A DNA stretch of 64,000 bases from Arthrobacter sp. AL12 (GCF_029960645.1 NZ_JASBQY010000001.1:207641-271640), one strand, 5' to 3'. Numbered from the stretch's first letter, positions 16,545 through 24,418 are shown. Program-made: numbers and translations. The notes: generated by a model from the letters alone, not told the origin.

Positions 16545-17578
16545 TTCTTCCCCTTACCTGCGCCGGTCTGCTGCTCCACGACATTTGCTCCGAGGAAGCG
16601 AACGAAGATGAAGGCCACAATGAAGATGATGATGAACGTGATGGTGGACAGGGCTGCGGCGGAGTTGAAGCCTTGCCTGATTTGGTTGACCACCAGGATG
16701 GAGAGCGTGGTGGTGTTGTTGGAGCCCTCCGTCAGGATGTACGGGAGGTCGAACATCCGCAGGGCATCCAGCGTACGGAAGAGGATCGCTACCATGAGGG
16801 CCGGCTTCACCAGCGGCAGGGTAATCATCCGGAACCGCTGCCACGCGGATGCCCCGTCGACCTTGGCCGCTTCGTAGACCTCGGCCGGAATCATCTGCAG
16901 CCCGGCCAGGATCAGCAGCGCCATGAACGGCGTCGTCTTCCAGGTATCGGCGATGATGACGGCCCACCGGGCCGGGATTTCGCTGCCCGTCCACAGGATC
17001 GTCGTGTTGAACAGCTTGTTGCCGATGCCCTCAAAGGCGAAGATGAACAGCCACAGCTGGGCCGTAACAGCCGTGGGAATGGCCCACGGCACCAGCACGG
17101 CCGCGCGGACCAGGCTGCGTCCGCGGAACGTACGCGCCATAATGATCGCCATCCAGAAGCCGAGGATCGTCTCCAGCGTCACAGTGATGATGGTGAAGTA
17201 GAAGGTCGTACCGGTGGCGGACCAGAACTGAGCGCCGAGGGTACCTGGCGGGCACGCTACGGTTCCGCCGTCCGGGGCGGCGCACTGCTGGAAAATCCAG
17301 TTCGTGTAATTCGAGAATCCAGCCGGGCCGCCTTCGGTGAAGAGCCCCGTGGCGGGGTCAAGGCCGGCGTCCTTCTGGAACGACATCACGATGGCGCTGA
17401 TGATCGGGTAAACGATCACAATCGCCAGTGCGAAGATGGTCGGAGCCAGGAGCCATGCGGCCCACTTGCCCTGGCTCGCAATCGCGTTGTCCTCCCCGAC
17501 GCCCTTAGGCTTGTGGTGGATCGGGGCACCGCCCGACGCCGGTTCCTTGACCGGCGTCGGGCCCAATTCGGTTGCCAT
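16541..17578 (-). CDS. Carbohydrate ABC transporter permease (MalF type)
   Basis: A 345-residue permease, partner of the MalG-type protein downstream. After a roughly 35-residue hydrophilic N-terminus it has about seven membrane segments. The EAA loop is YEAAKVDGASAWQRFRMITLP, shortened here to its key residues E, A, A, G and P. A periplasmic region with paired cysteines (QQCAAPDGGTVACPPG) lies between the first segments, possibly a disulfide-bonded loop contacting the binding protein. Its ATG is 6 bases after the binding-protein stop and no clear ribosome site is visible, so translation is probably coupled. Confidence 0.9.
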   Translation of the reverse strand: MATELGPTPVKEPASGGAPIHHKPKGVGEDNAIASQGKWAAWLLAPTIFALAIVIVYPIISAIVMSFQKDAGLDPATGLFTEGGPAGFSNYTNWIFQQCAAPDGGTVACPPGTLGAQFWSATGTTFYFTIITVTLETILGFWMAIIMARTFRGRSLVRAAVLVPWAIPTAVTAQLWLFIFAFEGIGNKLFNTTILWTGSEIPARWAVIIADTWKTTPFMALLILAGLQMIPAEVYEAAKVDGASAWQRFRMITLPLVKPALMVAILFRTLDALRMFDLPYILTEGSNNTTTLSILVVNQIRQGFNSAAALSTITFIIIFIVAFIFVRFLGANVVEQQTGAGKGKK

Positions 17579-17584
17579 GGTTAG

Positions 17585-18871
17585 CTACTGTCCCGCGCTA
17601 GCGGACTCGATGGACTTCTGCATATCGGACAAAGCCGCGTCCACGGTCTTCTCACCCTTGATGGCCGAGTATGCATTTTCCTGGATGGCCTTGGTGACGG
17701 CCGGGTAGAACGGGGTGACAGGACGCGGCACGGCGTTCTCGATCGAGGTCTTCAGCACCGGAAGGTACGGCAGCTTGGCTACGAGTTCCTTGTCTTCGTA
17801 CAAGGCCTCGATAACGGGGGCCAGTGAGCCCTGGGTGGCGAAGAACTTTTGGTTCTCTTCATTGACGAGGAACTTTACGAAGTCCAGGGCCGTGGCCTTG
17901 TTCTTGGAGTAGACGCTGACGGCCGCGCTGTGTCCGCCCAGCGTTGAGGCGCCGGGGCCATCCTTGCCGGGGAGCGCCGTCATGCCGAGAACGTCCTTGA
18001 CCTTGGAGGAACCTTCCGTCACGGCCAGGTTGTAGACGTAGGGCCAGTTGCGGTGGAACAGGAGCTTGCCGTCCTGGAAGGCCTGGCGGCCCTGTTCCTC
18101 CTGGAAGGTGATGCCCTCCTTGGGGATGTTGCCGTCGGCGTAGGCCGTGGCGAGGTTTTGGAGGCCTTCCTTGGCCTCGGGGGTGTTCAGGTTCGGCTTG
18201 CCGTCCGCGTTGAGCACGGAACCGCCGGCGGAGTTGATGGCCTCGGAGGCGTTCACCGTGAGGCCCTCGTACTTGGCGTACTGGCCGGCGAAACAGCCGA
18301 TGCCGTTCTCCTTGGCGATGGAGCACATGCCCATCATCTCGTCCCAGGTCTTGGGAGCCGTGGGGACGAGGTCAGAGCGGTAGTAAAGAATGCCGCCATC
18401 GGACGACACCGGAGCCGCGTAGAGCGTCCCCTTGTAAGAGCCAGCTTCAACGGTGGGCTTCAACATGCCCGCCGTGTCTACTGCCATCTTGTCCTTCAAC
18501 GGCTGCAGCCAGCCCTTCGCGGCGAACTCTGCAGTCCACACGACGTCGACACTCGCGACATCGTAGTTGGGGTTCTTGGCCTGGTAGTTCTGCACAAGGT
18601 CGTCGTGCTGCTGGTCGGCCTGGTCGGTCTGTTCCTTGAACGTGACCTTCTCGTTCGGGTGGGCCGCATTCCACTTTTCGATCAGCGGCCGGACAACGTT
18701 GCTGTTGTCCTTGCCCTGGACGTAGGTGATGGGGCCGCGCGCATCCAGGCCGTTCGCGGCGTCGCCACCGCCGGTGGCGGTGGCGCCCCCTCCTCCGCCG
18801 CCACAGGCGGAGAGCGTCAGGGCTAGAGCGCCTGCTGCGGCGACGGGAAGTAGGAACTTCGGTGTTTTCAT
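17585..18871 (-). CDS. Sugar-binding lipoprotein of ABC importer
   Basis: A 428-residue extracellular solute-binding protein (family 1, MalE-like). The signal peptide ends in the lipobox LSAC, with Cys23 predicted to be acylated, followed by a flexible Gly/Ala run. The mature part starts GPITYVQGKDNSNVVRPL and contains the typical DVVWTAEFAAKGWL and AAPVSSDGGILYYRSDL segments of oligosaccharide-binding proteins. It is the first gene of a four-gene operon with the two permeases and a small membrane protein. GAGGAG lies about 11 bases before the ATG. A LacI-type operator overlaps the predicted promoter. The ligand cannot be assigned. Confidence 0.92.
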   Translation of the reverse strand: MKTPKFLLPVAAAGALALTLSACGGGGGGATATGGGDAANGLDARGPITYVQGKDNSNVVRPLIEKWNAAHPNEKVTFKEQTDQADQQHDDLVQNYQAKNPNYDVASVDVVWTAEFAAKGWLQPLKDKMAVDTAGMLKPTVEAGSYKGTLYAAPVSSDGGILYYRSDLVPTAPKTWDEMMGMCSIAKENGIGCFAGQYAKYEGLTVNASEAINSAGGSVLNADGKPNLNTPEAKEGLQNLATAYADGNIPKEGITFQEEQGRQAFQDGKLLFHRNWPYVYNLAVTEGSSKVKDVLGMTALPGKDGPGASTLGGHSAAVSVYSKNKATALDFVKFLVNEENQKFFATQGSLAPVIEALYEDKELVAKLPYLPVLKTSIENAVPRPVTPFYPAVTKAIQENAYSAIKGEKTVDAALSDMQKSIESASAGQ

Positions 18872-18932
18872 ACTGTGGGGCTCCTCGCTGAGTACCGGTC
18901 AAAAACGGCGGTGCGTTCGTATGGTGCCCATC

Positions 18933-18962
18933 ACACTAATCACCACGCGGTGAGGAATGCAA
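18933..18962 (-). promoter_or_regulatory. Predicted promoter of the sugar importer operon
   Basis: On the minus strand TTGCAT (18957-18962) and TAGTGT (18933-18938) are separated by 18 bases, giving a fair sigma-A type promoter about 60 bp before the binding-protein start. The -35 hexamer lies inside the LacI-type operator. Confidence 0.55.
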
Positions 18963-18971
18963 GCGTTTACA
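18958..18971. promoter_or_regulatory. LacI/CcpA-type operator
   Basis: TGCAAGCGTTTACA is a degenerate palindrome fitting TGYAARCGYTTRCA with the central CG typical of LacI-family operators. It overlaps the -35 box of the importer promoter, so binding would block RNA polymerase. The LacI-type protein encoded at 14090-15235 is the obvious binder. Confidence 0.75.
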
Positions 18972-18981
18972 TAGAACCTTT

Positions 18982-19017
18982 ACAGAAAGGAGACCCTTGT
19001 TCCGGAGCCTTTTCTGT
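18982..19017. terminator. Inverted repeat after the Asp23 cluster
   Basis: ACAGAAAGG (18982-18990) pairs with CCTTTTCTGT (19008-19017) with one bulged base and a 17-base loop. It lies between the end of the amaP-like gene (19104) and the importer promoter, so it may end transcription of the Asp23 cluster. Confidence 0.45.
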
Positions 19018-19103
19018 GAGCCGGTCCGCGCCGATTCAACGGACTCCGGCCACGCGGCGCCTCCAGCGTGCCGGCAGAAGATGTTGGCGAAAGCTCACAG
19101 CGG

Positions 19104-19715
19104 TCAGCGGACCCGTTCGGCCCGGCCAAACCTCGACCGGGCACCCGAGGCGATGTGGATGAGCACCAGGGTGCGTTTTCCGAGCGCGACGTCGAGCGCC
19201 TCCACGAGGCCGGACACCTCGGCTGCGAGCCGGTGCGGTGCCACGCCATGGCGCGGCTGGATCCTGACTCTAAGGGCCGGTTCGCCGCGGAATTCGTAGG
19301 TCGCAACAGTCGTGCCGGTCAGGTCCGGCCGGTCTGCCAGGGCGGCCCGGAGTGCCTGCTCGGCCACTCCGCTGCCGATCCTGACGTTGCCGGGCACCTC
19401 GCCGGGATCCTCTTCGGACAGGAGCGTGTTGGCCCGGCCCTTGCCCTGCTGGGCAACCCAGGCCACCATGGCACCGATTACGAGGAGCAGCAACAGGACC
19501 ATCACGATCCAGAGCCAGCTCTCGGCGCGGCCGGGGAAGCGTGTGCGCTCGAAGAGATCCCGCCAGATGCTCCAGACGCCGGCGGCCCAGCCCTGCCACC
19601 AGGCGGCGACCGCCGGCACTGTCGCCAGGAGGATGAGCATTACTCCGATGGCGAGCAGCTTGAGGCCGAGGATCCCGATCAGGATGCGGTTGAGGGTTCG
19701 GGGGGTGCCGTTCAT
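19104..19715 (-). CDS. AmaP-like membrane protein of the Asp23 cluster
   Basis: A 203-residue protein with two N-terminal membrane segments (about residues 11-40 and 65-87) and a C-terminal cytoplasmic domain (VRIGSGVAEQALRAALADRP and later GLVEALDVALGKRTLVLIHI). This layout matches the alkaline-shock membrane anchor proteins that tether Asp23-family proteins to the membrane. Its start overlaps the preceding gene by 4 bases (ATGA). It is the last of five overlapping genes. The name is by architecture and context rather than strong sequence identity. Confidence 0.7.
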   Translation of the reverse strand: MNGTPRTLNRILIGILGLKLLAIGVMLILLATVPAVAAWWQGWAAGVWSIWRDLFERTRFPGRAESWLWIVMVLLLLLVIGAMVAWVAQQGKGRANTLLSEEDPGEVPGNVRIGSGVAEQALRAALADRPDLTGTTVATYEFRGEPALRVRIQPRHGVAPHRLAAEVSGLVEALDVALGKRTLVLIHIASGARSRFGRAERVR

Positions 19716-20386
19716 GCGCCGACCACCCCGGCCGAGGCCACGTTGATCCGGACCTCCGGCGCCGGGGACAACCCCATCTCCCGGAGCTCATCCTGGACGG
19801 CCGCGAGGACGGCACCCCGGCTCAACGGCACGCCGGAGGTAGGCCGGACGTTGACCTCGATCTGCTGCCGGGACACCGTCACGATCACCTGTTCCTGGCT
19901 CACATTGGCGGCCAGCCGCGCACGCCGTGCCAGCGCGGAAGCGATCACTTCGTCGTCCACGACGACGGCGGCGCGGCGGTCCAGCAGGACGTGGCGGGCC
20001 CGGTGTCCCGGCAGTACCGCGTTCAGGAAGAAGTACAGCCCGGCCATGACCAGCACCGCGCCAACGACGCCGAGCAGGAGCGGCGGAACCCCGCTCGGGA
20101 GTGCCACCACCTTCTCCGCGGCAGTCTGTGGGTCCACCAGCCAGGGCGGCTGGCCGACGGCCCGGACCGCGGTTTCCAGCAGCGCATAGAGGCACAGGGC
20201 AATGACGAGCACGGCGGCGATGATCGAGGCCGTAGCCCTGGAGGAGTGCGTCTCGCGCTTGAGGGTCTGTTCCACGCCCGCGGCACCCGTCCCGGCAGCT
20301 GCCGGGTTCGCGGTGTACGGTGCGGCGCTGGGAGCGGGCGGGACGTGGCGTCCCTCGCTGGAATGACGGTCGGTGGTGTGGCTCAA
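19712..20386 (-). CDS. DUF6286-like membrane protein of the Asp23 cluster
   Basis: A 224-residue protein with a Pro/Ala-rich N-terminus, two membrane segments (about residues 58-78 and 99-123) and a C-terminal domain with VVVDDEVIASALARRARLAANVSQEQVIVTVSRQQIEVNVRPTSG, described here by its key pattern of Asp23-like strands. I assign TTG at 20386 as the start: it overlaps the previous gene's stop as TTGA, a GGAGGG run lies about 9 bases upstream, and no in-frame ATG fits. The family name is from memory of similar actinobacterial Asp23 loci. Confidence 0.65.
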   Translation of the reverse strand: MSHTTDRHSSEGRHVPPAPSAAPYTANPAAAGTGAAGVEQTLKRETHSSRATASIIAAVLVIALCLYALLETAVRAVGQPPWLVDPQTAAEKVVALPSGVPPLLLGVVGAVLVMAGLYFFLNAVLPGHRARHVLLDRRAAVVVDDEVIASALARRARLAANVSQEQVIVTVSRQQIEVNVRPTSGVPLSRGAVLAAVQDELREMGLSPAPEVRINVASAGVVGA

Positions 20387-20763
20387 TGGACCCGCCCTCC
20401 CTCTCTCACGCTGGCGCCGCTGATCCGGATATCGACCCGGCTCAGCCGGGCGCCGCTCAGTTCGGTCACGCGGCGCAGGATGTCGGCCTTGGCGGCCACG
20501 GCCCGGTCCCACACGGAGCCGCCGGAGCCCGCGACGCGTCCGGGGTCCCGCAGGACTGCGGCCAGCGGCGGGAGGGTGATGGGCGAGACGAGGGACAGCG
20601 CCAGCAGCCCGTCGTCGTCGGACCACTCGGCCCGCACGTCATGCGGCGGAACGCCGAGGGCTTCTGCCGCGGCAGCCCGGGCCACGCTGGTGAGCGCCTG
20701 GGTGCTGATCCTGGTGTGTCCAGCCATCGCTGCGGCGCGGACCGCACCAGCTGTCGCGCTCAT
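20383..20763 (-). CDS. Small Asp23-cluster protein
   Basis: A 126-residue soluble protein with no signal peptide or membrane segment. It ends in a domain (ADILRRVTELSGARLSRVDIRISG) that resembles the C-terminal strand-helix part of Asp23/Gls24 proteins. The ATG at 20763 overlaps the stop of the 63-residue membrane protein gene. It is probably a divergent Asp23-type partner within the same envelope complex, but this is inferred mostly from context. Confidence 0.65.
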   Translation of the reverse strand: MSATAGAVRAAAMAGHTRISTQALTSVARAAAAEALGVPPHDVRAEWSDDDGLLALSLVSPITLPPLAAVLRDPGRVAGSGGSVWDRAVAAKADILRRVTELSGARLSRVDIRISGASVREGGRVH

Positions 20764-20951
20764 GAGGAGGAACGCCGGCCCGTCAGGGCATCCAGCACGC
20801 TGCGCAGGTCCAGTTTCCCTTCCGCGGCTCGGCCCAGCAGGGCACCGATTCCCATGAACAGCAGGGCACCCAGGAAACCCCAGACGCCGAACTGGAAGGA
20901 CATGAACGCGACGAAGGCGCCCATTGCGATCCCCACAACCGTCAGATTCAC
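20760..20951 (-). CDS. DUF2273-like small membrane protein
   Basis: A 63-residue protein that is almost all membrane helix: one long or two short hydrophobic segments (VVGIAMGAFVAFMSF and FLGALLFMGIGALLG) followed by the charged tail RAAEGKLDLRSVLDALTGRR. Small proteins of this kind accompany Asp23 genes in many Gram-positive bacteria. It overlaps both neighbours by 4 bases, which argues for fixed-ratio co-translation with them. Confidence 0.7.
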   Translation of the reverse strand: MNLTVVGIAMGAFVAFMSFQFGVWGFLGALLFMGIGALLGRAAEGKLDLRSVLDALTGRRSSS

Positions 20952-21412
20952 TGGATTGCCTCCCTTGATGGCCGGGCCTCGGCCGGGGTGCCGGGCTTCG
21001 CCGGGCCGGGCACGTAGACGTCGTTGATCTCGATATTGACTTCGATGACCTGGAGGCCGACGAGTTCCTCGACCGCCGCGTACACGGCGGCGCGGATCTG
21101 GTCCGCCAGGGCGTGCAGGGGTGTGCCGTACAGCGCCACCAGGTCAATGTCGACGGCGACCTGGGTTTCACCGACCTCCGCGCGGACACCGGCGGCGTGG
21201 TCCGAGCTGCCGACGGCGTCCCGGAACGCGCCGAGCGCGCGGGACGGGCCGCTGCCCAGGGAGTACACGCCGGGAACGGAGCGGGCGGCGATGCCCGCGA
21301 CCTTCGCGACGGCGGTTTCGGAAATGACGGTGCGGCCTGCGCCGGGCAGCGGCAGCTCGGCGGCGAACCCGGGCACCGGGGCCGCTGCGGGCTGGGAATT
21401 CTGGTATTCCAT
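20948..21412 (-). CDS. Asp23/Gls24 family envelope stress protein
   Basis: A 154-residue Asp23-family protein. The conserved core is GRTVISETAVAKVAGIAARSVPGVYSLG, recognisable from VI-T-VAKIA-A-VPGV, followed by GVRAEVGETQVAVDIDLVALYG and VNIEINDVYVP. In staphylococci such proteins form membrane-associated assemblies linked to cell-envelope stress; the same is assumed here. It is the first gene of the cluster, with GGGGGAG about 8 bases before the ATG. The upstream intergenic region carries a long dispersed palindrome and then tRNA genes. Confidence 0.88.
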   Translation of the reverse strand: MEYQNSQPAAAPVPGFAAELPLPGAGRTVISETAVAKVAGIAARSVPGVYSLGSGPSRALGAFRDAVGSSDHAAGVRAEVGETQVAVDIDLVALYGTPLHALADQIRAAVYAAVEELVGLQVIEVNIEINDVYVPGPAKPGTPAEARPSREAIQ

Positions 21413-21511
21413 AAGGCACTCCCCCTTCTCTTTGTGACCACCCTAGTACCTGCCAACGACAAGGTGGCCGCTTGGGGCGTGATTGGCCGCCGTCGCCGCC
21501 GTCGACCTTTG

Positions 21512-21571
21512 ATCGATTGCTCCAGCACTGCCCTTTTGCCCCGCCAGAAGGGCAGTTGCGGAGCAACCGAT
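21512..21571. repeat. Dispersed palindrome family 2, copy 1
   Basis: Arms at 21512-21535 and 21548-21571 match at 20 of 24 positions with a 12-base loop. They begin ATCGRTTGCTCC and end RCTGCCCTT. The element lies 48 bases after the 3' end of tRNA-Phe and about 100 bases before the Asp23 gene start, suggesting it ends tRNA-operon transcription. Confidence 0.8.
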
Positions 21572-21619
21572 GGGGTTAAAGAAGAAAAGCACCAGTTCCG
21601 AAGAACTGATGCTTCCCAG

Positions 21620-21695
21620 TGGTGGCTCCGACCGGCGTCGATCCGGTGACCTTTCGATTTTCAGTCGAACGCTCTACCAACTGAGCTACAGAGCC
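21620..21695 (-). tRNA. tRNA-Phe (GAA)
   Basis: The minus strand folds as a standard cloverleaf: acceptor GGCTCTG with CGGAGCC, D-arm AGCTCAGTTGGTAGAGC, anticodon loop CTGAAAA giving GAA, T-arm with GATCGACGC in the loop. CCA is encoded. It is the third and last gene of a tRNA set (Glu, Asp, Phe in transcription order). Confidence 0.97.
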
Positions 21696-21743
21696 TAGGT
21701 GACACGTCACCATGAGAGCCGGAATTTCTTCTGGCAATCAGAG

Positions 21744-21817
21744 CGACCCTGACGGGACTTGAACCCGCGACCTCCGCCGTGACAGGGCGGCGCGCTAACC
21801 AACTGCGCTACAGGGCC
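21744..21817 (-). tRNA. tRNA-Asp (GTC)
   Basis: Acceptor GGCCCTG pairs with CAGGGTC; the anticodon loop is CTGTCAC, giving GTC; the T-loop is GGTTCAAGTCC. The discriminator base is G, as expected for tRNA-Asp. CCA is not encoded. It is the middle gene of the tRNA set. Confidence 0.97.
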
Positions 21818-21837
21818 TTGCTGTTTTCTTGCTTCTC

Positions 21838-21855
21838 TGCAGTATCGCTACTGCA
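21838..21855. other. Perfect hairpin between tRNA-Asp and tRNA-Glu
   Basis: TGCAGTA and TACTGCA form a perfect 7-bp stem with loop TCGC. On the plus strand it is followed by ATTTTTC, like an intrinsic terminator facing away from the tRNA genes. On the transcribed minus strand it may instead be a processing element of the tRNA precursor. Confidence 0.4.
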
Positions 21856-21913
21856 ATTTTTCAAGGCCTTTAGCCTACCAGACTTTCACACCCGGCCTGA
21901 CCAGTTCCTTGCG

Positions 21914-21986
21914 TACCCCCAACGGGATTCGAACCCGTGCCGCCGCCGTGAAAGGGCGGTGTCCTAGGCCGCTAGACGATGGGGGC
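21914..21986 (-). tRNA. tRNA-Glu (TTC)
   Basis: Acceptor GCCCCCA pairs with TGGGGGT; the anticodon loop CTTTCAC gives TTC; the T-loop is GGTTCGAATCC; discriminator A. CCA is not encoded. It is first of the three tRNA genes; the AT-richer stretch at about 22000-22110 upstream contains TATAGT on the minus strand and probably holds the promoter. Confidence 0.97.
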
Positions 21987-22020
21987 CAGAACGCCATTCG
22001 GATAAAACCGCTGAAACAAA

Positions 22021-22056
22021 GACAAAAATTAAGGGCCGAGGCCTCTCGTTTTTGTC
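22021..22056 (-). terminator. Probable terminator downstream of the PaiB-like gene
   Basis: GACAAAAA (22021-22028) and TTTTTGTC (22049-22056) are perfect inverted arms around a GGCC-rich centre. On the minus strand the hairpin is followed by TTTGTTTC. It lies about 90 bases past the PaiB-like stop and 35 bases before tRNA-Glu. Confidence 0.5.
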
Positions 22057-22144
22057 CTTTCGGGTTCCTCCGAACTGGACTATAAAACTATAAGGGCAGA
22101 CCCCCGGATTATCCAAAATCGCCGGTTGTTGCCGTCCGGGGCGC

Positions 22145-22783
22145 CTAACGACGCCGGCCCGGTTCCTGCTGCGCCCGCTCCACGTCGCCGGCCGCCGCCG
22201 ACTCGCCCTTGGCCCGCAGGCCCGCGATGACGCCGTCGACATCAGCCGCCGGCCGGTTCTGGCTCAGCTTCCGCTTCGCCTCCACCCGCTCGATGACAAG
22301 TTCGACGCCGACAATCGCCCGGAGCTGCCCGGCGGTGAAACGCGCGGGTGCATCGTCGACGGTCCACGGCTCCGCCGAGGACGCCTCGTGCAGTGTGGTC
22401 AGCCGCCGGACCAGGTTTTCCACCCAGGCCGGGTCGTCGTGGATGACCAGCCGGCCGTACACGTGCGCCGTGGTGTAGTTCCACGTGGGCACCACCCGGC
22501 CGTGTTCTGCCTTGGACGGGTACCACGACGGGGAAATGTACGCGTCGGGGCGCTGGATGATCACCAGGGATTCCCCCGATGCCGGCAAGAGCCACTGGTC
22601 GTTGTTGCGGGCGAGGTGGCCCAGCAGCGCCCCGTGCTCGCCGGCCTCCGGATCATAGACAAACGGCAGCAGCGTCGCGAGCAGTCCGCGCTCCGTGGAG
22701 GTCACCAGGTTGGCCGCGCCCGGATTGGAGAGCAGTTCGTTGACGGCTTCCTGGTCGGCGGCGAAGTGCGAGGGGACGTACAT
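22145..22783 (-). CDS. PaiB-like FMN-binding protein
   Basis: A 212-residue cytoplasmic protein of the PaiB/FMN-binding split-barrel family, annotated elsewhere as FMN-binding negative transcriptional regulators. Recognisable blocks are MYVPSHFAADQ at the start, GHLARNNDQWLLP, DAYISPSWYPSKAEHGRVVPTWNY reduced to its SPSWYPSK and VPTWNY cores, and VENLVRRLTTLHE. The family flavin-binding fold suggests a flavin-dependent activity, but physiological roles are poorly known. AAAGGAAG lies 5 bases before the ATG. The lysE-type exporter gene is 55 bases upstream on the same strand. Confidence 0.85.
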   Translation of the reverse strand: MYVPSHFAADQEAVNELLSNPGAANLVTSTERGLLATLLPFVYDPEAGEHGALLGHLARNNDQWLLPASGESLVIIQRPDAYISPSWYPSKAEHGRVVPTWNYTTAHVYGRLVIHDDPAWVENLVRRLTTLHEASSAEPWTVDDAPARFTAGQLRAIVGVELVIERVEAKRKLSQNRPAADVDGVIAGLRAKGESAAAGDVERAQQEPGRRR

Positions 22784-22838
22784 GGTGGCTTCCTTTGTCG
22801 GTTGTGTTGTGCGGAGTGGTGCTGGCCGGCTGACGAGC

Positions 22839-23450
22839 TCAGACTACGAGCATGACAGCCAGGGTGACCATAACCAGGGCAATGCCGCCGTCGAGCACCC
22901 GCCAGCTGCCCGGCTGGGCGAACACCGGCGCGAGGAACCGGGCACCGGCGCCGAGGGCGGCGAACCACACGACGCTTCCCAGGCCGGCCCCGCCGGCAAA
23001 CCACCACCGCCCGTCCGGGCCGTGGGTGCCGGCCAGGGACCCCAGCAGCAGGACGGTGTCCAGGTAGACGTGCGGGTTGAGCCAGGTCAGCGCGAGGCAG
23101 GTCCCCAGCGCGGCCGCCCACGTTCCCTTTTGCCCGGTCACCGGCTGGGACGCCTGCATTCCGCGGATGGCCCGCGCTGCGGCCATGCCGCCGTAGGCCA
23201 GAAGGAAGGCGGCTCCGGCCCAGCGCGCCACCTCGAGAACGCCGGGTGCCTGCTCGATCAGGACGCCGACCCCGGCCACGCCCAGGACGATCAGCACGAG
23301 GTCGGAGAGGGCACACACGGCAACAACCAGCAGAACGTGCGAGCGCTGGACGCCCTGGCGGAGCACGAAGGCGTTCTGGGCGCCGATGGCGACGATGAGG
23401 GAGAGCCCGCTTGCCAGGCCCGAAAAGAGAGGGAGGATCACGGGTTCCAC
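22839..23450 (-). CDS. lysE: LysE/ArgO-type amino-acid exporter
   Basis: A 203-residue inner-membrane exporter with six hydrophobic segments. GLSLIVAIGAQNAFVLRQGV at the N-terminus is the LysE/ArgO signature (G-I-GAQN-F-L-QG), and ALTWLNPHVYLDTVLLLG is the second conserved block. Relatives export L-lysine and L-arginine to relieve excess from peptide use. The GTG at 23450 starts MEPVILPL. The gene is divergent from a LysG/ArgP-type LysR regulator, which is the classic arrangement for an exporter and its basic-amino-acid sensor. Confidence 0.9.
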   Translation of the reverse strand: MEPVILPLFSGLASGLSLIVAIGAQNAFVLRQGVQRSHVLLVVAVCALSDLVLIVLGVAGVGVLIEQAPGVLEVARWAGAAFLLAYGGMAAARAIRGMQASQPVTGQKGTWAAALGTCLALTWLNPHVYLDTVLLLGSLAGTHGPDGRWWFAGGAGLGSVVWFAALGAGARFLAPVFAQPGSWRVLDGGIALVMVTLAVMLVV

Positions 23451-23498
23451 GGTAGAGGTCCCTCGAACATGAAACCAGTTAATAGTTCTTGGTCAACA

Positions 23499-23504
23499 TA
23501 AGAT
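23499..23504 (+). promoter_or_regulatory. Leaderless -10 box of lysG
   Basis: TAAGAT lies 6 bases before the lysG ATG at 23511, the spacing for a transcript starting at or beside the start codon. No ribosome-binding sequence is present. Confidence 0.55.
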
Positions 23505-23510
23505 GAGCTA

Positions 23511-24392
23511 ATGATCGACATCCATCCGGACCAGGCCCGGACCCTCGCGGCCATCGTGGCCCACGGAAGCTTCGAGGCAGCCGCCAGCCACCTGGGCGTC
23601 ACAGCGTCGGCGGTGAGCCAGCGCGTACGCGCCCTTGAGGTGGCCGTCGGCCGGCCGGTGCTGAAGCGGACCCGCCCCGTAGAACTCACGTCCTCCGGCC
23701 ACGCGGTGGTGCGCTTCGCCCGGCAGCTGGACATGCTCTCCGCCGATCTGGCCGAAGAGCTGCAGCCCGGCGCGCAGCCCGCCAGCGTCCGGCTGACCCT
23801 GGTCATCAACAGCGATTCCCTGCACACCTGGGCGCTGCCCGGGCTGGCGGCCGTGGCGGACACGGTCCAGCTGGAGATCCTGCGCGAGGACCAGGACTAC
23901 TCGCTGGAGCTCCTCCGCAGCGGCGCCGCAGCCGCGGCCATCACCACCACGGCCAAGGCGGCACCAGGCTGTTCATCGCGGCGGCTGGGCGTCATGCGCT
24001 ACCTGCCGGTGTGCACGCCGGCCTTCGCCGCCCGGTGGTTCCCCGCCGGGGCAGCGGCGGAAACGCTCGCCGCCGCCCCCGTCATCAACTTCGACCGCAA
24101 GGACGACCTGCAGGACCGGTACCTGCGATCAGTGAGCCGCCCCGCACTCCAGCCGCCCCGGCACTATGTCCCGGCGGCCCACGAGTTCGGCGAAGCCATC
24201 CGCTGGGGGATGGGTTGGGGGCTACTCCCCGAGATCGAAGTGTCGGAGGAACTCAAGCGCAACACGCTGGTCTCCCTGGACCCCGCCGCGCACGTCGACG
24301 TTCCGCTCCACTGGCAGCAGTGGCGGCACGGATCGGCGGCCCTCGATGAGGTCGCAGCGGCAATCCAGGCCGCCGCCCGCCCCCTCCGGTGA
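23511..24392 (+). CDS. lysG: LysR family regulator of the lysine/arginine exporter
   Basis: A 293-residue LysR-type regulator of the LysG/ArgP branch. The N-terminal helix-turn-helix is ARTLAAIVAHGSFEAAASHLG with VTASAVSQRVRALE, and the effector domain begins ASVRLTLVINSDSLHTWALPGL, a pattern typical of ArgP. It would activate lysE when basic amino acids accumulate. It is divergent from lysE across a 60-bp gap that must hold both promoters and the operator. The start is leaderless-like. A GC-rich hairpin at 24396-24418 follows the gene. Confidence 0.9.
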   Translation: MIDIHPDQARTLAAIVAHGSFEAAASHLGVTASAVSQRVRALEVAVGRPVLKRTRPVELTSSGHAVVRFARQLDMLSADLAEELQPGAQPASVRLTLVINSDSLHTWALPGLAAVADTVQLEILREDQDYSLELLRSGAAAAAITTTAKAAPGCSSRRLGVMRYLPVCTPAFAARWFPAGAAAETLAAAPVINFDRKDDLQDRYLRSVSRPALQPPRHYVPAAHEFGEAIRWGMGWGLLPEIEVSEELKRNTLVSLDPAAHVDVPLHWQQWRHGSAALDEVAAAIQAAARPLR

Positions 24393-24395
24393 GCC

Positions 24396-24418
24396 GCCGG
24401 GCGCGGCTGCGCCCCGGC
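24396..24418. terminator. GC-rich hairpin after lysG
   Basis: GCCGGGCGC pairs with GCGCCCCGGC, with one bulged base and loop GGCT, just after the lysG stop. No T-run follows; a factor-independent stop without U-tract is plausible in this GC range. Confidence 0.5.

Noticed and set aside
21620-21986. Integration hot spot at the tRNA genes
   Set aside because: No integrase, no direct repeat of a tRNA 3' end and no change in composition is seen around the three tRNA genes.
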